Source of the DNA: JAVBQJ01 sp031549115
GTDB taxonomy: Bacteria; Verrucomicrobiota; Lentisphaeria; Victivallales; Victivallaceae
Length of the DNA: 35,396 nt
NCBI GenBank assembly: GCA_031549115.1
Contig: JAVBQJ010000073.1
Location: 1-35,396, forward strand
Reading direction: 5' to 3'
Part shown: piece by piece, positions 15,312 to 22,859 of the stretch
Numbering within the stretch: the first letter of the stretch is position 1
Layout of the letters: the number at the start of each line of letters is the position of its first letter
Notes under the pieces: generated by a model
Seen by the model: only the letters and a program-made list of their open reading frames with translations
What the model was told of the DNA's origin: nothing
The model's database searches: none
Made by a program: the position numbers and the translations under genes

Positions 15312-16156
15312 TTCAACTTCACCAACATGTTGTCAATCAGACGCGTGGTCCCGAAATAAACCGCGCCGGCCAGCAGGACTTCGCCAGTTCCCTCCCCGGC
15401 ATCGGTCAACTCTTCGGCATCCAATGCGTCCAGATAATCGATTTTTCCGCCCGCGGCGGCAATCGCCTCCCGGGCCTCGTCGAGAACCGCCGAAAGCTTC
15501 CCCGCGCCCTCGGAGCGCAACCGCTCCGCCGCATGGGTCAGCGACTGCGACAAACTGCGCGCCCGCTGCCGCTCGTCTTTGGACAAATAGCGGTTGCGCG
15601 AACTCAGCGCCACCCCGTCGGCATCCCGGACCAGCGGCGCGACCACGACCTCCAGCGGGAAATTCAAATCCCGCACCATCTTGCGGATGATCAGCGCCTG
15701 CTGCGCATCCTTTTGCCCGAACACCGCGACATCGGGGAGCGCCAGATGGAACAGCTTGGTCACCACCGTGCAGACGCCGCGGAAGTGAACCGGCCGGCTC
15801 CGGCCGCATAAACCGCGCGACAGACGCTCCTCGGAGACCCAGGTACTGTGGTCGGGCGCATACATCGCCCCGTCCGCCGGGGCGAAAACCACCGCCGCGC
15901 CGTGCTCCTCGCAGGCCTTGCAGTCCGCTTCGAAGCTGCGCGGGTACTGCGCCAGATCCTCGTTCGGCGCGAACTGCGTCGGATTGACGAAGATGCTGAC
16001 GATCACCACCTCGGCGGCTTCCCGCGCCCGGTCGATCAGCGCCAGATGGCCGGCATGCAGGAAGCCCATGGTCGGCACCAGGCCGATGCTGCGCCCCTCT
16101 TTGCGGCACGCCCGGGCGAACTGCTGCAGCTCGCCCGGTTCGCGGATGATTTTCAT
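15308..16156 (-). CDS. panC: Pantoate--beta-alanine ligase
   Basis: 282 residues. VPTMGFLHAGHLALIDRARE has the HxGH nucleotide-binding motif. IFVNPTQFAPNEDLAQYPR binds pantoate. FRGVCTVVTKLFHLALPDVAVFGQKDAQQ and the KMSKS-like ALSSRNRYLS complete the family pattern. It joins pantoate and beta-alanine using ATP on the way to coenzyme A. It overlaps ilvE and hisD by four bases on each side (ATGA), so all three are translated as a coupled set. Confidence 0.96.
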   Translation of the reverse strand: MKIIREPGELQQFARACRKEGRSIGLVPTMGFLHAGHLALIDRAREAAEVVIVSIFVNPTQFAPNEDLAQYPRSFEADCKACEEHGAAVVFAPADGAMYAPDHSTWVSEERLSRGLCGRSRPVHFRGVCTVVTKLFHLALPDVAVFGQKDAQQALIIRKMVRDLNFPLEVVVAPLVRDADGVALSSRNRYLSKDERQRARSLSQSLTHAAERLRSEGAGKLSAVLDEAREAIAAAGGKIDYLDALDAEELTDAGEGTGEVLLAGAVYFGTTRLIDNMLVKLK

Positions 16157-17157
16157 ACTTCGTACATCCAGTTGTGCCGGTCGGGGAGCTCCCCGTACTG
16201 AATACCGGTGATCTGGTCGTAGATCTTCTTCAGCGTCGGCCCGATCTCCTGCGAGTACGTATACACCTTGTCGCCGTCGTACAAGTGGCCCACCGGCGTA
16301 ATCACCACCGCGGTGCCGCAGGCGGCGATTTCGGCGAAGTCGCCGAGTTCACAGCGTTTGACCGGACGGCGTTCCACCGTGAGGCCGCAATCTTCGGCCA
16401 CCTGCATCAGCGACATGTTGGTGATCGACGGCAGCACCGACGCCGACTTCGGGGTCACGTACTTGCCGTCCTTGGTGATCGCCAGGAAGTTGCTGGTGCC
16501 GAACTCGTCGACGTATTCGTGCGACGCCGGATCCATGAACAGCGCCACCGAACAGCCCTTTTCTTTCGCCAGTTTGCTCGGATAGAGGCTGGCGGCGTAG
16601 TTGCCGGCCATTTTGATATGGCCGGTGCCGCGCGGCGCGGCGCGGTCGACGTCGGATGAAATCATCGCCTTCATCGGCTTGATGCCGCCCCTGTAGTAGG
16701 CGCCCACCGGCACCACCAGCATCACGAATTCGTACTCCTTGCTGGCGGAAATCCCGATCTGCGGCGAAGTGCCGAACATCACCGGGCGGATATACAGCGC
16801 CCCGCCCGTCCCGTACGGCGGAATGTAGTCCAAATTGTCGTTGATCACCGTGCGCAGCGCCTTGAGAAACAGCTCCGCGGGCAATTCCGGCATCAGCAGG
16901 TAACGCGCCGAGTCGTTCAGCCGCTTCGCGTTCGCCTGGGGCCGGAACACCCGGACCTTGCCGTCGCGGCAGCGGAACGCCTTCAGGCCCTCGAATACCG
17001 CCTGCCCGTAATGCAGGCAGTTGGCCGCCACCGACATGGTGATGTCGTAGGTGTCGAAAAGTGCGCCGTCACTCCATTTGCCGTCGGCATAATGGCAACG
17101 GAAGTTCGATTTGGTCGGGCGAAACTCGAATCCCAGATTTTCCCAGTCGATATCCAT
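16153..17157 (-). CDS. ilvE: Branched-chain amino acid aminotransferase (class IV)
   Basis: 334 residues, PLP-dependent. Family landmarks: the strand ANCLHYGQAVFEGLKAF, FRPQANAKRLNDSA, YIRPVMFGTSPQIG, GTGHIKMAGNYAASLYPSKL containing the PLP lysine region, and ASVLPSITNMSLMQVAEDCGL. The length and the long N-terminal segment match the eukaryote-like BCAT subgroup. It interconverts branched-chain amino acids and 2-oxo acids; 2-oxoisovalerate is also the precursor of pantoate, which links it to panC. First gene of the coupled ilvE-panC-hisD-folK run, with a good promoter at 17198-17226. Confidence 0.94.
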   Translation of the reverse strand: MDIDWENLGFEFRPTKSNFRCHYADGKWSDGALFDTYDITMSVAANCLHYGQAVFEGLKAFRCRDGKVRVFRPQANAKRLNDSARYLLMPELPAELFLKALRTVINDNLDYIPPYGTGGALYIRPVMFGTSPQIGISASKEYEFVMLVVPVGAYYRGGIKPMKAMISSDVDRAAPRGTGHIKMAGNYAASLYPSKLAKEKGCSVALFMDPASHEYVDEFGTSNFLAITKDGKYVTPKSASVLPSITNMSLMQVAEDCGLTVERRPVKRCELGDFAEIAACGTAVVITPVGHLYDGDKVYTYSQEIGPTLKKIYDQITGIQYGELPDRHNWMYEV

Positions 17158-17197
17158 GATCTATCCATTCTCCTGTCAAGATTTTAATCTTATCGGT

Positions 17198-17226
17198 ACT
17201 ATACCATGATTCCGCCCGTTTGGCAA
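17198..17226 (-). promoter_or_regulatory. Promoter of the ilvE-panC-hisD-folK operon
   Basis: On the minus strand TTGCCA (17221-17226), 17-base spacer, TATAGT (17198-17203), about 40 bases before the ilvE start. Confidence 0.8.
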
Positions 17227-17292
17227 CCGGAAAGCCTGAAAAAAAAGTTGCTTTCCACCCCTTTCGGCGCTGGATTTTTTATTTTTTGGTAT

Positions 17293-17298
17293 TATAGT
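17293..17298 (+). promoter_or_regulatory. Candidate -10 box for pal
   Basis: TATAGT 61 bases before the pal start. No convincing -35 hexamer was found at 16-18 bases, so this rests on the -10 alone. Confidence 0.35.
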
Positions 17299-17358
17299 TA
17301 TAGATATACCGGAATTTACAATGGAAATGTTTGTATAATCAACCAGGAGGGATCGAAT

Positions 17359-17946
17359 ATGTCATGGATGAAGATTGCGTGGATGGCGCTGTTTGCCGGC
17401 GTGGTGATGTTGGGCGCGGGTTGTGTCGACAACAGTGTGCCGGATGAAGACTCCATTCCGAAAGCCTGGAGCGGTCCCGGCCAGAACGGCGGCCTGAACT
17501 TCGACGATCCCAGAAACGGCGGGTTCCTCGTGGATGGAGAGGGTTTCGGTCCCGGAGCCACTGAAAGCAGCGTGAACGCCGACACCTGGCAGAAGATTCC
17601 GGGCCGCCTCGGCTTCCCGAACATCTATTACAGCTATGACTCCGACGCGCTCGGCGCCCAGGAGCAGGCCAAGCTCGACGTGGTCGCCAAGTATCTGGCC
17701 GACCAACCGCAGCTGGTGCTGATCATCGAAGGCAACTGCGACGAACGCGGCACCGAGGAATACAACCGCGCGCTCGGCGAACGCCGCGCGATTTCGGTCA
17801 AGAACTACCTGATGAACAAGGGAGTCGCCGATGCCCGTATGCGTACGATCAGCTTCGGCAAGGACAATCCGGCCGTCCAGGGCTCCGGCGAATCCGTCTG
17901 GGCCCAGAACCGCCGTGCGGAGCTCTGCCCCGCCACGGTGAACTAA
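17359..17946 (+). CDS. pal: Peptidoglycan-associated lipoprotein Pal (OmpA-like)
   Basis: 195 residues. The lipoprotein signal ends in the lipobox LGAGC (Cys about residue 22). After a Gly/Pro-rich linker, residues about 85-195 form the OmpA C-terminal domain: IYYSYDSDALGAQEQAKLD, then IEGNCDERGTEEYNRALGERRA, the Pal signature with the Asp and Arg that grip meso-DAP of peptidoglycan. It would sit in the outer membrane and tie it to the cell wall. No tol genes lie next to it. ATG 17359 has AGGAGG eight bases upstream; the longer frame from 17206 crosses the promoter region. Confidence 0.9.
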   Translation: MSWMKIAWMALFAGVVMLGAGCVDNSVPDEDSIPKAWSGPGQNGGLNFDDPRNGGFLVDGEGFGPGATESSVNADTWQKIPGRLGFPNIYYSYDSDALGAQEQAKLDVVAKYLADQPQLVLIIEGNCDERGTEEYNRALGERRAISVKNYLMNKGVADARMRTISFGKDNPAVQGSGESVWAQNRRAELCPATVN

Positions 17947-17967
17947 TCACTCGATCCGATTGATTTC

Positions 17968-18008
17968 AAGCCGTCCGGGTTGATCTTCCCGGGCGGCTTT
18001 CTTTTTTT
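17968..18008 (+). terminator. Rho-independent terminator of pal
   Basis: AAGCCGTCCGGG and CCCGGGCGGCTT (one G-T pair) around an 8-base loop, followed by a T-rich tail with one C. Confidence 0.9.
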
Positions 18009-18025
18009 CCCAACGCGGCCTCCGG

Positions 18026-18053
18026 TTGTAATTTGCCGGATCTGTGCTAATGT
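18026..18053 (+). promoter_or_regulatory. Candidate promoter of argD-argF
   Basis: TTGTAA (18026-18031), 16 bases, TAATGT (18048-18053), 41 bases before argD. The match is moderate. Confidence 0.45.
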
Positions 18054-18093
18054 AAGAACTTAAATTATTTTTTTATTTCAGGAGTAAAAAACC

Positions 18094-19305
18094 ATGAATG
18101 CTTTATACCAATCCACCGTCGACAAATTCGAACAGTACATCGTCCCGACCTACAGCCCCAAACTGCTGTTCGTCGAGGGGCACGGCGCAATCCTGCAGGA
18201 TGCCGACGGCAAACGCTATCTGGACTTCGCGTCGGGCATCAGCGTCTGCAACCTCGGCCATTGCCACCCGAAGGTGACGGCGGCCATTCAGGACCAGGCC
18301 GCCAAGCTCGTGCATATCTCCAACTTGTATTACAACCCGGTCACGCCGCTGTTGGCCGAGAAGATCGTCAAAAGCGGCTTCGACGGCGCGGTATTTTTCG
18401 CCAACTCCGGCGCCGAAGCCAACGAAGGCATGATCAAGCTCGCCCGGAAGTGGGGTTCGGAGCAGGGCAAGAATCACATCATTTCGATGGAGGATTCCTT
18501 CCACGGCCGGACGCTGGCGACGCTGGCCGCCACCGGCCGGGCCAAATACCGGAAGGGCTTCGGTCCCGACATGCCCGGCTTCACCCAGGTGCCGTTCAAC
18601 GACATCGAAGCGCTGAAAGCCGCGATCCGGCCCGACACCTGCGCGGTGATGCTGGAGCCGGTCCAGGGCGAAGGCGGCATCCTGCCCGCCGATCCGGCCT
18701 ATTTGCAGGCGGTCCGGGCTCTGTGCGACGAAAAGGGCATGCTGCTATTGTTCGACGAAGTGCAATGCGGCATGGGCCGGTTGGGAACCTTGTTCGCATG
18801 GCAGCACTTCGGCATCGAGCCGGATGTGTTTTCGATGGCCAAGGAGATCGCCAACGGCCTGCCGATGGGGGCGTTCGTGGTCAAGCGGGCGTATGCCAAG
18901 GTATTGCAGCCGGGAACGCATGCGAGCACCTTCGGCGGCACACCGTTGGTAAGCCGGGCGGCGCTGGCGGTATTCGAAACCATCGAAGCCGACAACGTCC
19001 TCGCCAACTGCAAAGAACAGGGCGCCTATCTGGCCGAACAGCTGCGGCTCCTCGCCGCTCCCTATAAATGGATTCAGACCGTGCGCGGTGTGGGCCTGAT
19101 GATCGGCGTGGTGCTGGACCGGCCCGCCGGCGACCTGCAGAGTGTCGCATTGAAGCACGGCCTGGTGTCGCTGACTGCCGGGGAGACGGTCTGGCGGCTG
19201 CTGCCGCCGTTGATCATCACGCGGCAAGAGGCCGACGAGGCGCTGTCCATGATCCGGGCGGCGTTCGCCGAATACAATGAGCAAATCGGAGGGAATCATG
19301 TATAA
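18094..19305 (+). CDS. argD: Acetylornithine aminotransferase
   Basis: 403 residues, class III PLP enzyme. YLDFASGISVCNLGHCHPKV, VFFANSGAEANEGMIKLAR, SMEDSFHGRTLATLAATG, VMLEPVQGEGGI, LLLFDEVQCGMGRLG, and FSMAKEIANGLPMGAFVV with the Schiff-base lysine, then STFGGTPLVSRAAL. It makes N-acetylornithine in arginine synthesis; the pairing with argF supports argD over other class III aminotransferases. AGGAG lies nine bases before ATG 18094. The stop overlaps the argF start by 8 bases. Confidence 0.94.
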   Translation: MNALYQSTVDKFEQYIVPTYSPKLLFVEGHGAILQDADGKRYLDFASGISVCNLGHCHPKVTAAIQDQAAKLVHISNLYYNPVTPLLAEKIVKSGFDGAVFFANSGAEANEGMIKLARKWGSEQGKNHIISMEDSFHGRTLATLAATGRAKYRKGFGPDMPGFTQVPFNDIEALKAAIRPDTCAVMLEPVQGEGGILPADPAYLQAVRALCDEKGMLLLFDEVQCGMGRLGTLFAWQHFGIEPDVFSMAKEIANGLPMGAFVVKRAYAKVLQPGTHASTFGGTPLVSRAALAVFETIEADNVLANCKEQGAYLAEQLRLLAAPYKWIQTVRGVGLMIGVVLDRPAGDLQSVALKHGLVSLTAGETVWRLLPPLIITRQEADEALSMIRAAFAEYNEQIGGNHV

Positions 19306-20209
19306 AGACCTGCTGACGATGGAGGAGATGTCGGCGGCGGAATTTCAGTCGCTGATGGAGTTGACCGCCAAGCTGAAGCGGGAACGCAAGTCGAGCCAGT
19401 TCCGGCCGCTTACCGGCAAGAGCATCGGGATGATTTTCGCCAAGTCGTCGACCCGGACCCGGGTCAGCTTCGAGGTCGGCATCAACGAGCTCGGCGGCCA
19501 GGCGCTTTATCTGGATGCGAACAAGATGCAGGTCGGGCGCGGCGAAAGCGTCAGCGATACGGCGAAGGTGCTGGAGCGCTACCTCGCCGGGATCGTGATC
19601 CGAACCTACGAACAGTCCGACGTCGAAGAGCTGGCGCGCGAAGCCGATATCCCGGTCATCAACGCGTTGACCGATGATTACCACCCGTGCCAGATACTCG
19701 CCGATTTGTTCACCATCATCGAGTACTCCGGTACGCTTGATGGGATCAAGCTGGTGTTTTACGGCGACGGCCAGAGCAATATGGCCAATTCGCTGATTGT
19801 CGCGGCGCGGTTGCTCGGCTTCGAGCTGGTGATTGCCGCCCCCGAGGCCTACCGGCCGCGCCCCGATCTGATCGACGGCGCCGCCAACATCACGTGGGAA
19901 AGCGATCCGGAGCGGGCTTCGGCCAACGCCGATTACCTGTATGGCGACGTCTTCGTCAGCATGGGTTTCGAGGAGGAAAAGGCCGAGCGCATGAAGCAGT
20001 TGATGCCCTACCAGATCAACAGCAGGCTGATGGGCCTGGCCAAGCCGAATGCGAAATTCCTGCATTGCCTGCCCGCTCACCGCGGCGAGGAGGTCACCGC
20101 CGAGGTGATGGATTCCCCGGCGTCGATCGTCTTCGATCAGGCCGAAAACCGTCTCCACGTCCAGAAAGCGGTCATGGTCACGCTCTTCGCCAACCTGGAA
20201 AACGAGTAA
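19298..20209 (+). CDS. argF: Ornithine carbamoyltransferase
   Basis: 303 residues. The carbamoyl-phosphate motif is KSSTRTRVSFEVG. Other landmarks are the YHPCQILADLFTI region, FYGDGQSNMANSLIVAARLL, VFVSMGFEEEKAERM (the SMG loop that binds ornithine), and HCLPAHRGEEVTAEV with the catalytic Cys. It converts ornithine and carbamoyl phosphate to citrulline. ATG 19298 overlaps the argD end and is preceded by GGAGG; an upstream in-frame ATG seven codons earlier lies further inside argD without such a site. A family 1 repeat begins 51 bases after the stop. Confidence 0.95.
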   Translation: MYKDLLTMEEMSAAEFQSLMELTAKLKRERKSSQFRPLTGKSIGMIFAKSSTRTRVSFEVGINELGGQALYLDANKMQVGRGESVSDTAKVLERYLAGIVIRTYEQSDVEELAREADIPVINALTDDYHPCQILADLFTIIEYSGTLDGIKLVFYGDGQSNMANSLIVAARLLGFELVIAAPEAYRPRPDLIDGAANITWESDPERASANADYLYGDVFVSMGFEEEKAERMKQLMPYQINSRLMGLAKPNAKFLHCLPAHRGEEVTAEVMDSPASIVFDQAENRLHVQKAVMVTLFANLENE

Positions 20210-20260
20210 GCGACAGTAGTGCCGTGTCGACGCAATTTGTTCGACTTAAAGAATATTAAT

Positions 20261-20582
20261 AAAAAATAAAAATCAAATAGAGCCGCGAAGCGGCGGTCTG
20301 CCCTCCGTCATACGGAGACGCCGGTCCAGCAGGCGGATCCTGCTGGTCGCCCCAGGCGCCGCAGGCGCCTCGAAAGGGGCGAAACTATAGGTAAGGATCG
20401 CCGGGAAGCGATCAGGATCCACCCGAGGTATCGAGGGCGAAGCCGAACACGAGAGGGCTTGTCCCTCTCGGGCGAAGAGTAAGTCCGCGAAGCGGGCGTA
20501 ACGAGACGGTGTAGATTGACTTGGAAGCGTGAGCGACAATTCAATCTACACATGGAGCGGACGAGGTGTCGCACCGGCGGCG
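20261..20582 (+). repeat. Multi-hairpin repeat, family 1 copy A
   Basis: The A-rich start is followed by a chain of hairpins: GCCGC-GAA-GCGGC (20282-20294), CTCCGT-CAT-ACGGAG (20303-20317), CCAGCAGG-CGGAT-CCTGCTGG (20326-20346), a two-tier stem at 20347-20382 (outer TCGCCCC/GGGGCGA, inner AGGCGCC-GCA-GGCGCCT), GATCGC/GCGATC (20396-20413), CGAGAGGG-CTTGT-CCCTCTCG (20450-20470), GTCCGC-GAA-GCGGGC (20483-20497), an 11-bp stem at 20509-20519/20541-20551 with an inner GC-GTGA-GC, and GTCGC-ACCG-GCGGC (20568-20581). On the minus strand the first hairpin plus T-rich tract would terminate the lipoprotein message. Confidence 0.88.
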
Positions 20583-20602
20583 GAATCGGGCGACCCTGTT
20601 TT

Positions 20603-21142
20603 TCAAGGCTTCTCGCTCGAATCCTGCACCGCTTCGCCGTGGACCGTCTGATTTTTCCCCGCCAACTCTTGCTGGTAAAAACTGTCGGGAAAAAGCTCGA
20701 CATACCGCAAAAACAGCTTCCGCATCGCCTCCTCATGCTTCGCGCAAGTCACGCATTTGTGCCACGAAAGAGCCGACTTTTCCAGCGCGTCGTCGTCGGT
20801 GAAAATCATGATTTCACTCCCGTCTTTGCCGGTACGGTTGGATACGCCCAAATACTTCACCTGCCCGTCGGTCCGGTATACTTTCAAGTAGGCAAACGGC
20901 CACACCTCCATGAAGTCACCCTTCCGGGCGGACGAGGAATACAGGAAATTCATCAGCAGATCGATTTCGTCGTCACTCAGGCTTCCCAGCTCTTCGGTCA
21001 CATTGTTCTTGCCGGAAACGGCGGCTTCGCGCACGCCATACAATTCCACCTTCGTGATATCACCGCGCATTTTCGGAATATCCACGCAACCAACGCCGCC
21101 CAACAGGAAAAACGCCGCCGCACAAATAAGAATTCCACGCAT
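20603..21142 (-). CDS. Putative lipoprotein of unknown function
   Basis: 179 residues. MRGILICAAAFFLLGGVGC is a lipoprotein signal peptide (lipobox GVGC, Cys 19). The mature part has no family I recognise: an acidic helix (ELGSLSDDEIDLLMNFLYSS), a strand-rich section with VWPFAYLKVYRTDGQVKYLG and SEIMIFTDDDALEKSAL, then a CVTCAKHEEAMRKLFL segment with a CxxC pair. It ends with a polar tail. GGAGG lies nine bases before the ATG, and a TATACT -10 box (21162-21167) precedes it without a clear -35. Its message would run into the repeat at 20261-20582. Confidence 0.7.
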   Translation of the reverse strand: MRGILICAAAFFLLGGVGCVDIPKMRGDITKVELYGVREAAVSGKNNVTEELGSLSDDEIDLLMNFLYSSSARKGDFMEVWPFAYLKVYRTDGQVKYLGVSNRTGKDGSEIMIFTDDDALEKSALSWHKCVTCAKHEEAMRKLFLRYVELFPDSFYQQELAGKNQTVHGEAVQDSSEKP

Positions 21143-21194
21143 TTTTGATTCCTCCCCCTATAGTATATTGAAATTGCGCATCTCTTATCATCGC

Positions 21195-21779
21195 TTATTG
21201 TTCTATTGGCTCTTTACAGTGCTCTTCCGGCACCGACAGACTGTTGACGATTCCGGCCCGCAACGACAGCAGAACATAAGCCAGTATGACACTTAACACC
21301 GGACCGGAGAAGTCAACCGCATTGCCATGTCCCACGATAAGCACAAAAGCGAAAATCAAAAAACACCATATCGCATCTGCAAACTTATGTCTGGACGCGA
21401 CATATAAAGAACATGGGAAGCAGCCGAATGCGCTGCCGAAAAAGATAAGAAAAGCAAGGAACAGTAACAACACACCCATGCCCAGAAATCTTGCGAAAAA
21501 CTCGACCCCCTCAGTGACGCGATACTCAAAGGAAAGCAGCATCAGGTGAAACGACCAGGCTGCAAAAAGAAAATACAGCGACAACAGATAGCGTCTTTTT
21601 CCGGGAGTAACAGCGTTTCGGAACGGAAACTTCACCCACGCATACAATGGCCTCAACAAGCACACCATTACCCCGGCAACAGTAACCGCATAAAGCCAGC
21701 CGCTTTGATTCGCCAGGAAAAAACGGATCAAAAATTCCGCCAGCATCATGTAAAGCAATATTGATAATGCGGTTTTCAT
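21195..21779 (-). CDS. Polytopic membrane protein of unknown function
   Basis: 194 residues with about six hydrophobic segments: LSILLYMMLAEFLIRFFLA, YAVTVAGVMVCLLRPLYA, LLSLYFLFAAWSFHLMLL, FLGMGVLLLFLAFLIFFGSA, AIWCFLIFAFVLIVG, and GPVLSVILAYVLLSL. I recognise no family or catalytic motif. The coding sequence is visibly less GC-rich than its neighbours, which may mean acquisition from elsewhere. The ATG at 21779 is preferred to one 14 codons upstream because the first helix begins there. Same strand as the lipoprotein 52 bases downstream, so they could be co-transcribed. Confidence 0.65.
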   Translation of the reverse strand: MKTALSILLYMMLAEFLIRFFLANQSGWLYAVTVAGVMVCLLRPLYAWVKFPFRNAVTPGKRRYLLSLYFLFAAWSFHLMLLSFEYRVTEGVEFFARFLGMGVLLLFLAFLIFFGSAFGCFPCSLYVASRHKFADAIWCFLIFAFVLIVGHGNAVDFSGPVLSVILAYVLLSLRAGIVNSLSVPEEHCKEPIEQ

Positions 21780-21840
21780 GTTCGATCTTTCTTTACTTTC
21801 CGTCAAGGGCCAAGTCGACATGCTTCATTGGTCTATTGTT

Positions 21841-22136
21841 CGCCGCCGGTGCGGCGTTCTGTCGCTTATTGTTCGCCGCCGGTGCGGCGCCTCGTTCGCT
21901 CTATGTGTAGATTGGATGTCGCTCACGCTTCCAATCCAATCTACACCATCGCTGTCTCGGGTGGCCTCCGCTCGCCTCCCGGCTCGCTTGCTTTACTTTC
22001 GCCCCTTCCGAGGCGGCTGCGCCGCCTGGGGCGACCAGCAGGATCCGCCTGCTGGACCGGCGCCTCCGTATGACGGAGTGCAGACCGCCGCTTCGCGGCT
22101 CTATTTTCTTTTTTATTTTTTATTTTTTTTATTTTT
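21841..22136 (-). repeat. Multi-hairpin repeat, family 1 copy B (inverted)
   Basis: Reverse complement of the copy A type. It contains a GCCGC/GCGGC hairpin next to a T run (22087-22136 on plus), CCAGCAGG/CCTGCTGG (22035-22055), and a two-tier stem at 21999-22034 with inner AGGCGGC-GCCGCCT where copy A has AGGCGCC-GGCGCCT. The 12-bp stem at 21905-21916/21935-21946 has TTGGA/TCCAA where copy A has TTGA/TCAA. Two copies of CGCCGC-CGGT-GCGGCG (21841-21856, 21874-21889) end it. A promoter at 22148-22175 on the minus strand points into it. Confidence 0.88.
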
Positions 22137-22147
22137 AGGACACTTTT

Positions 22148-22175
22148 ACTATAGTCGGGTTCGTTTCGTTTGCAA
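22148..22175 (-). promoter_or_regulatory. Promoter pointing into repeat copy B
   Basis: On the minus strand TTGCAA (22170-22175), 16-base spacer, TATAGT (22148-22153). The hexamers and spacing are identical to the tRNA-fMet promoter at 34896-34923. The predicted start, near 22141, is at the edge of the repeat, and no minus-strand coding frame follows before 21779. Confidence 0.6.
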
Positions 22176-22176
22176 G

Positions 22177-22205
22177 TTGAAAAAATCGGAGCACGGTGCT
22201 ATATT
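22177..22205 (+). promoter_or_regulatory. Promoter of the flavodoxin-fold gene
   Basis: TTGAAA (22177-22182), 17 bases, TATATT (22200-22205), 33 bases before the start codon. Back to back with the minus-strand promoter at 22148-22175. Confidence 0.7.
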
Positions 22206-22238
22206 GGCTCGTTTCGCAAAACTAAGGAGGGAAATACC

Positions 22239-22799
22239 ATGAATGTTCTGCTCGTAAACGGAAGCGCGCACCCGGCGGGAACCACCTTTGCGGCTTTGCG
22301 CGTGATCGCCGACCGGCTGGCCCATGAAGGCGTCGGCAGCTCGATCTTCCAATTCGGCAACAAAGCCGTGCACGGCTGCATCGGCTGCTACCGCTGCAAG
22401 GAAACCGGAAAATGCGTGTTCCAGGACGACATCATGCCGGAAATGCTGACGGCAATGCGCCAGGCCGACGGCATCGTCATCGGCTCGCCGGTTTATTACG
22501 CCGGGCCGAGCGGCGCCCTGTGCGCGGTGCTGGACCGGCTGTTTTTCTCCGCCGGCAAAGACCTGGCACACAAACCGGCTGCCGGAATCGTGGTCTGCCG
22601 CCGCGGCGGCGCGACCGCGGCGTTCGACCGCTTGAACAAGTATTTCACCATCAATCAGATGCCGGTGGTCTCGTCGCAGTATTGGAATATGTGCTACGCG
22701 CGCACCGCCGAAGAGCTGCCCGAAGACAGCGAAGGCATCCAGATCATGCAGACCCTCGCCACCAATATGGCGGCGATGCTCCGAAAGCCGCACGCCTGA
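22239..22799 (+). CDS. Flavodoxin-fold NAD(P)H-dependent FMN oxidoreductase
   Basis: 186 residues. MNVLLVNGSAHPAGTTFAAL is the FMN phosphate loop (NGSxxxxG). HGCIGCYRCKETGKCVFQDD is the Cys-rich segment of the NADPH-dependent FMN reductase / iron-sulfur flavoprotein group, with four Cys that could bind a cluster or act as redox thiols. ADGIVIGSPVYYAGPSGAL is the second flavin loop, and AGIVVCRRGGATAAFDRLN follows. It probably reduces small electron acceptors such as quinones. ATG 22239 has AAGGAGG eight bases upstream. It is convergent with feoB. Confidence 0.85.
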   Translation: MNVLLVNGSAHPAGTTFAALRVIADRLAHEGVGSSIFQFGNKAVHGCIGCYRCKETGKCVFQDDIMPEMLTAMRQADGIVIGSPVYYAGPSGALCAVLDRLFFSAGKDLAHKPAAGIVVCRRGGATAAFDRLNKYFTINQMPVVSSQYWNMCYARTAEELPEDSEGIQIMQTLATNMAAMLRKPHA

Positions 22800-22827
22800 A
22801 GAGCACAGGATTGCGAACTTGTCCTCA

Positions 22828-22855
22828 GCGATCGGGAGTTTTCCCTCCCGGTCGC
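22828..22855. terminator. Symmetric hairpin between convergent genes
   Basis: An 11-bp stem, GCGATCGGGAG with CTCCCGGTCGC (one T-G pair), with a six-base loop. It lies between the ends of the flavodoxin gene and feoB. It has no T run on either side, so termination is likely but not of the classic type. Confidence 0.45.
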
Positions 22856-22859
22856 CGGA

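Noticed and set aside
17206..17358. N-terminal extension of Pal
   Set aside because: It would cross the promoter region; ATG 17359 has a strong ribosome site and begins a proper lipoprotein signal.
20720..21142. Lipoprotein CxxC as thioredoxin-like motif
   Set aside because: CVTC lies near the C-terminus outside any thioredoxin-like fold, and no WCxxC or cis-Pro context is seen.
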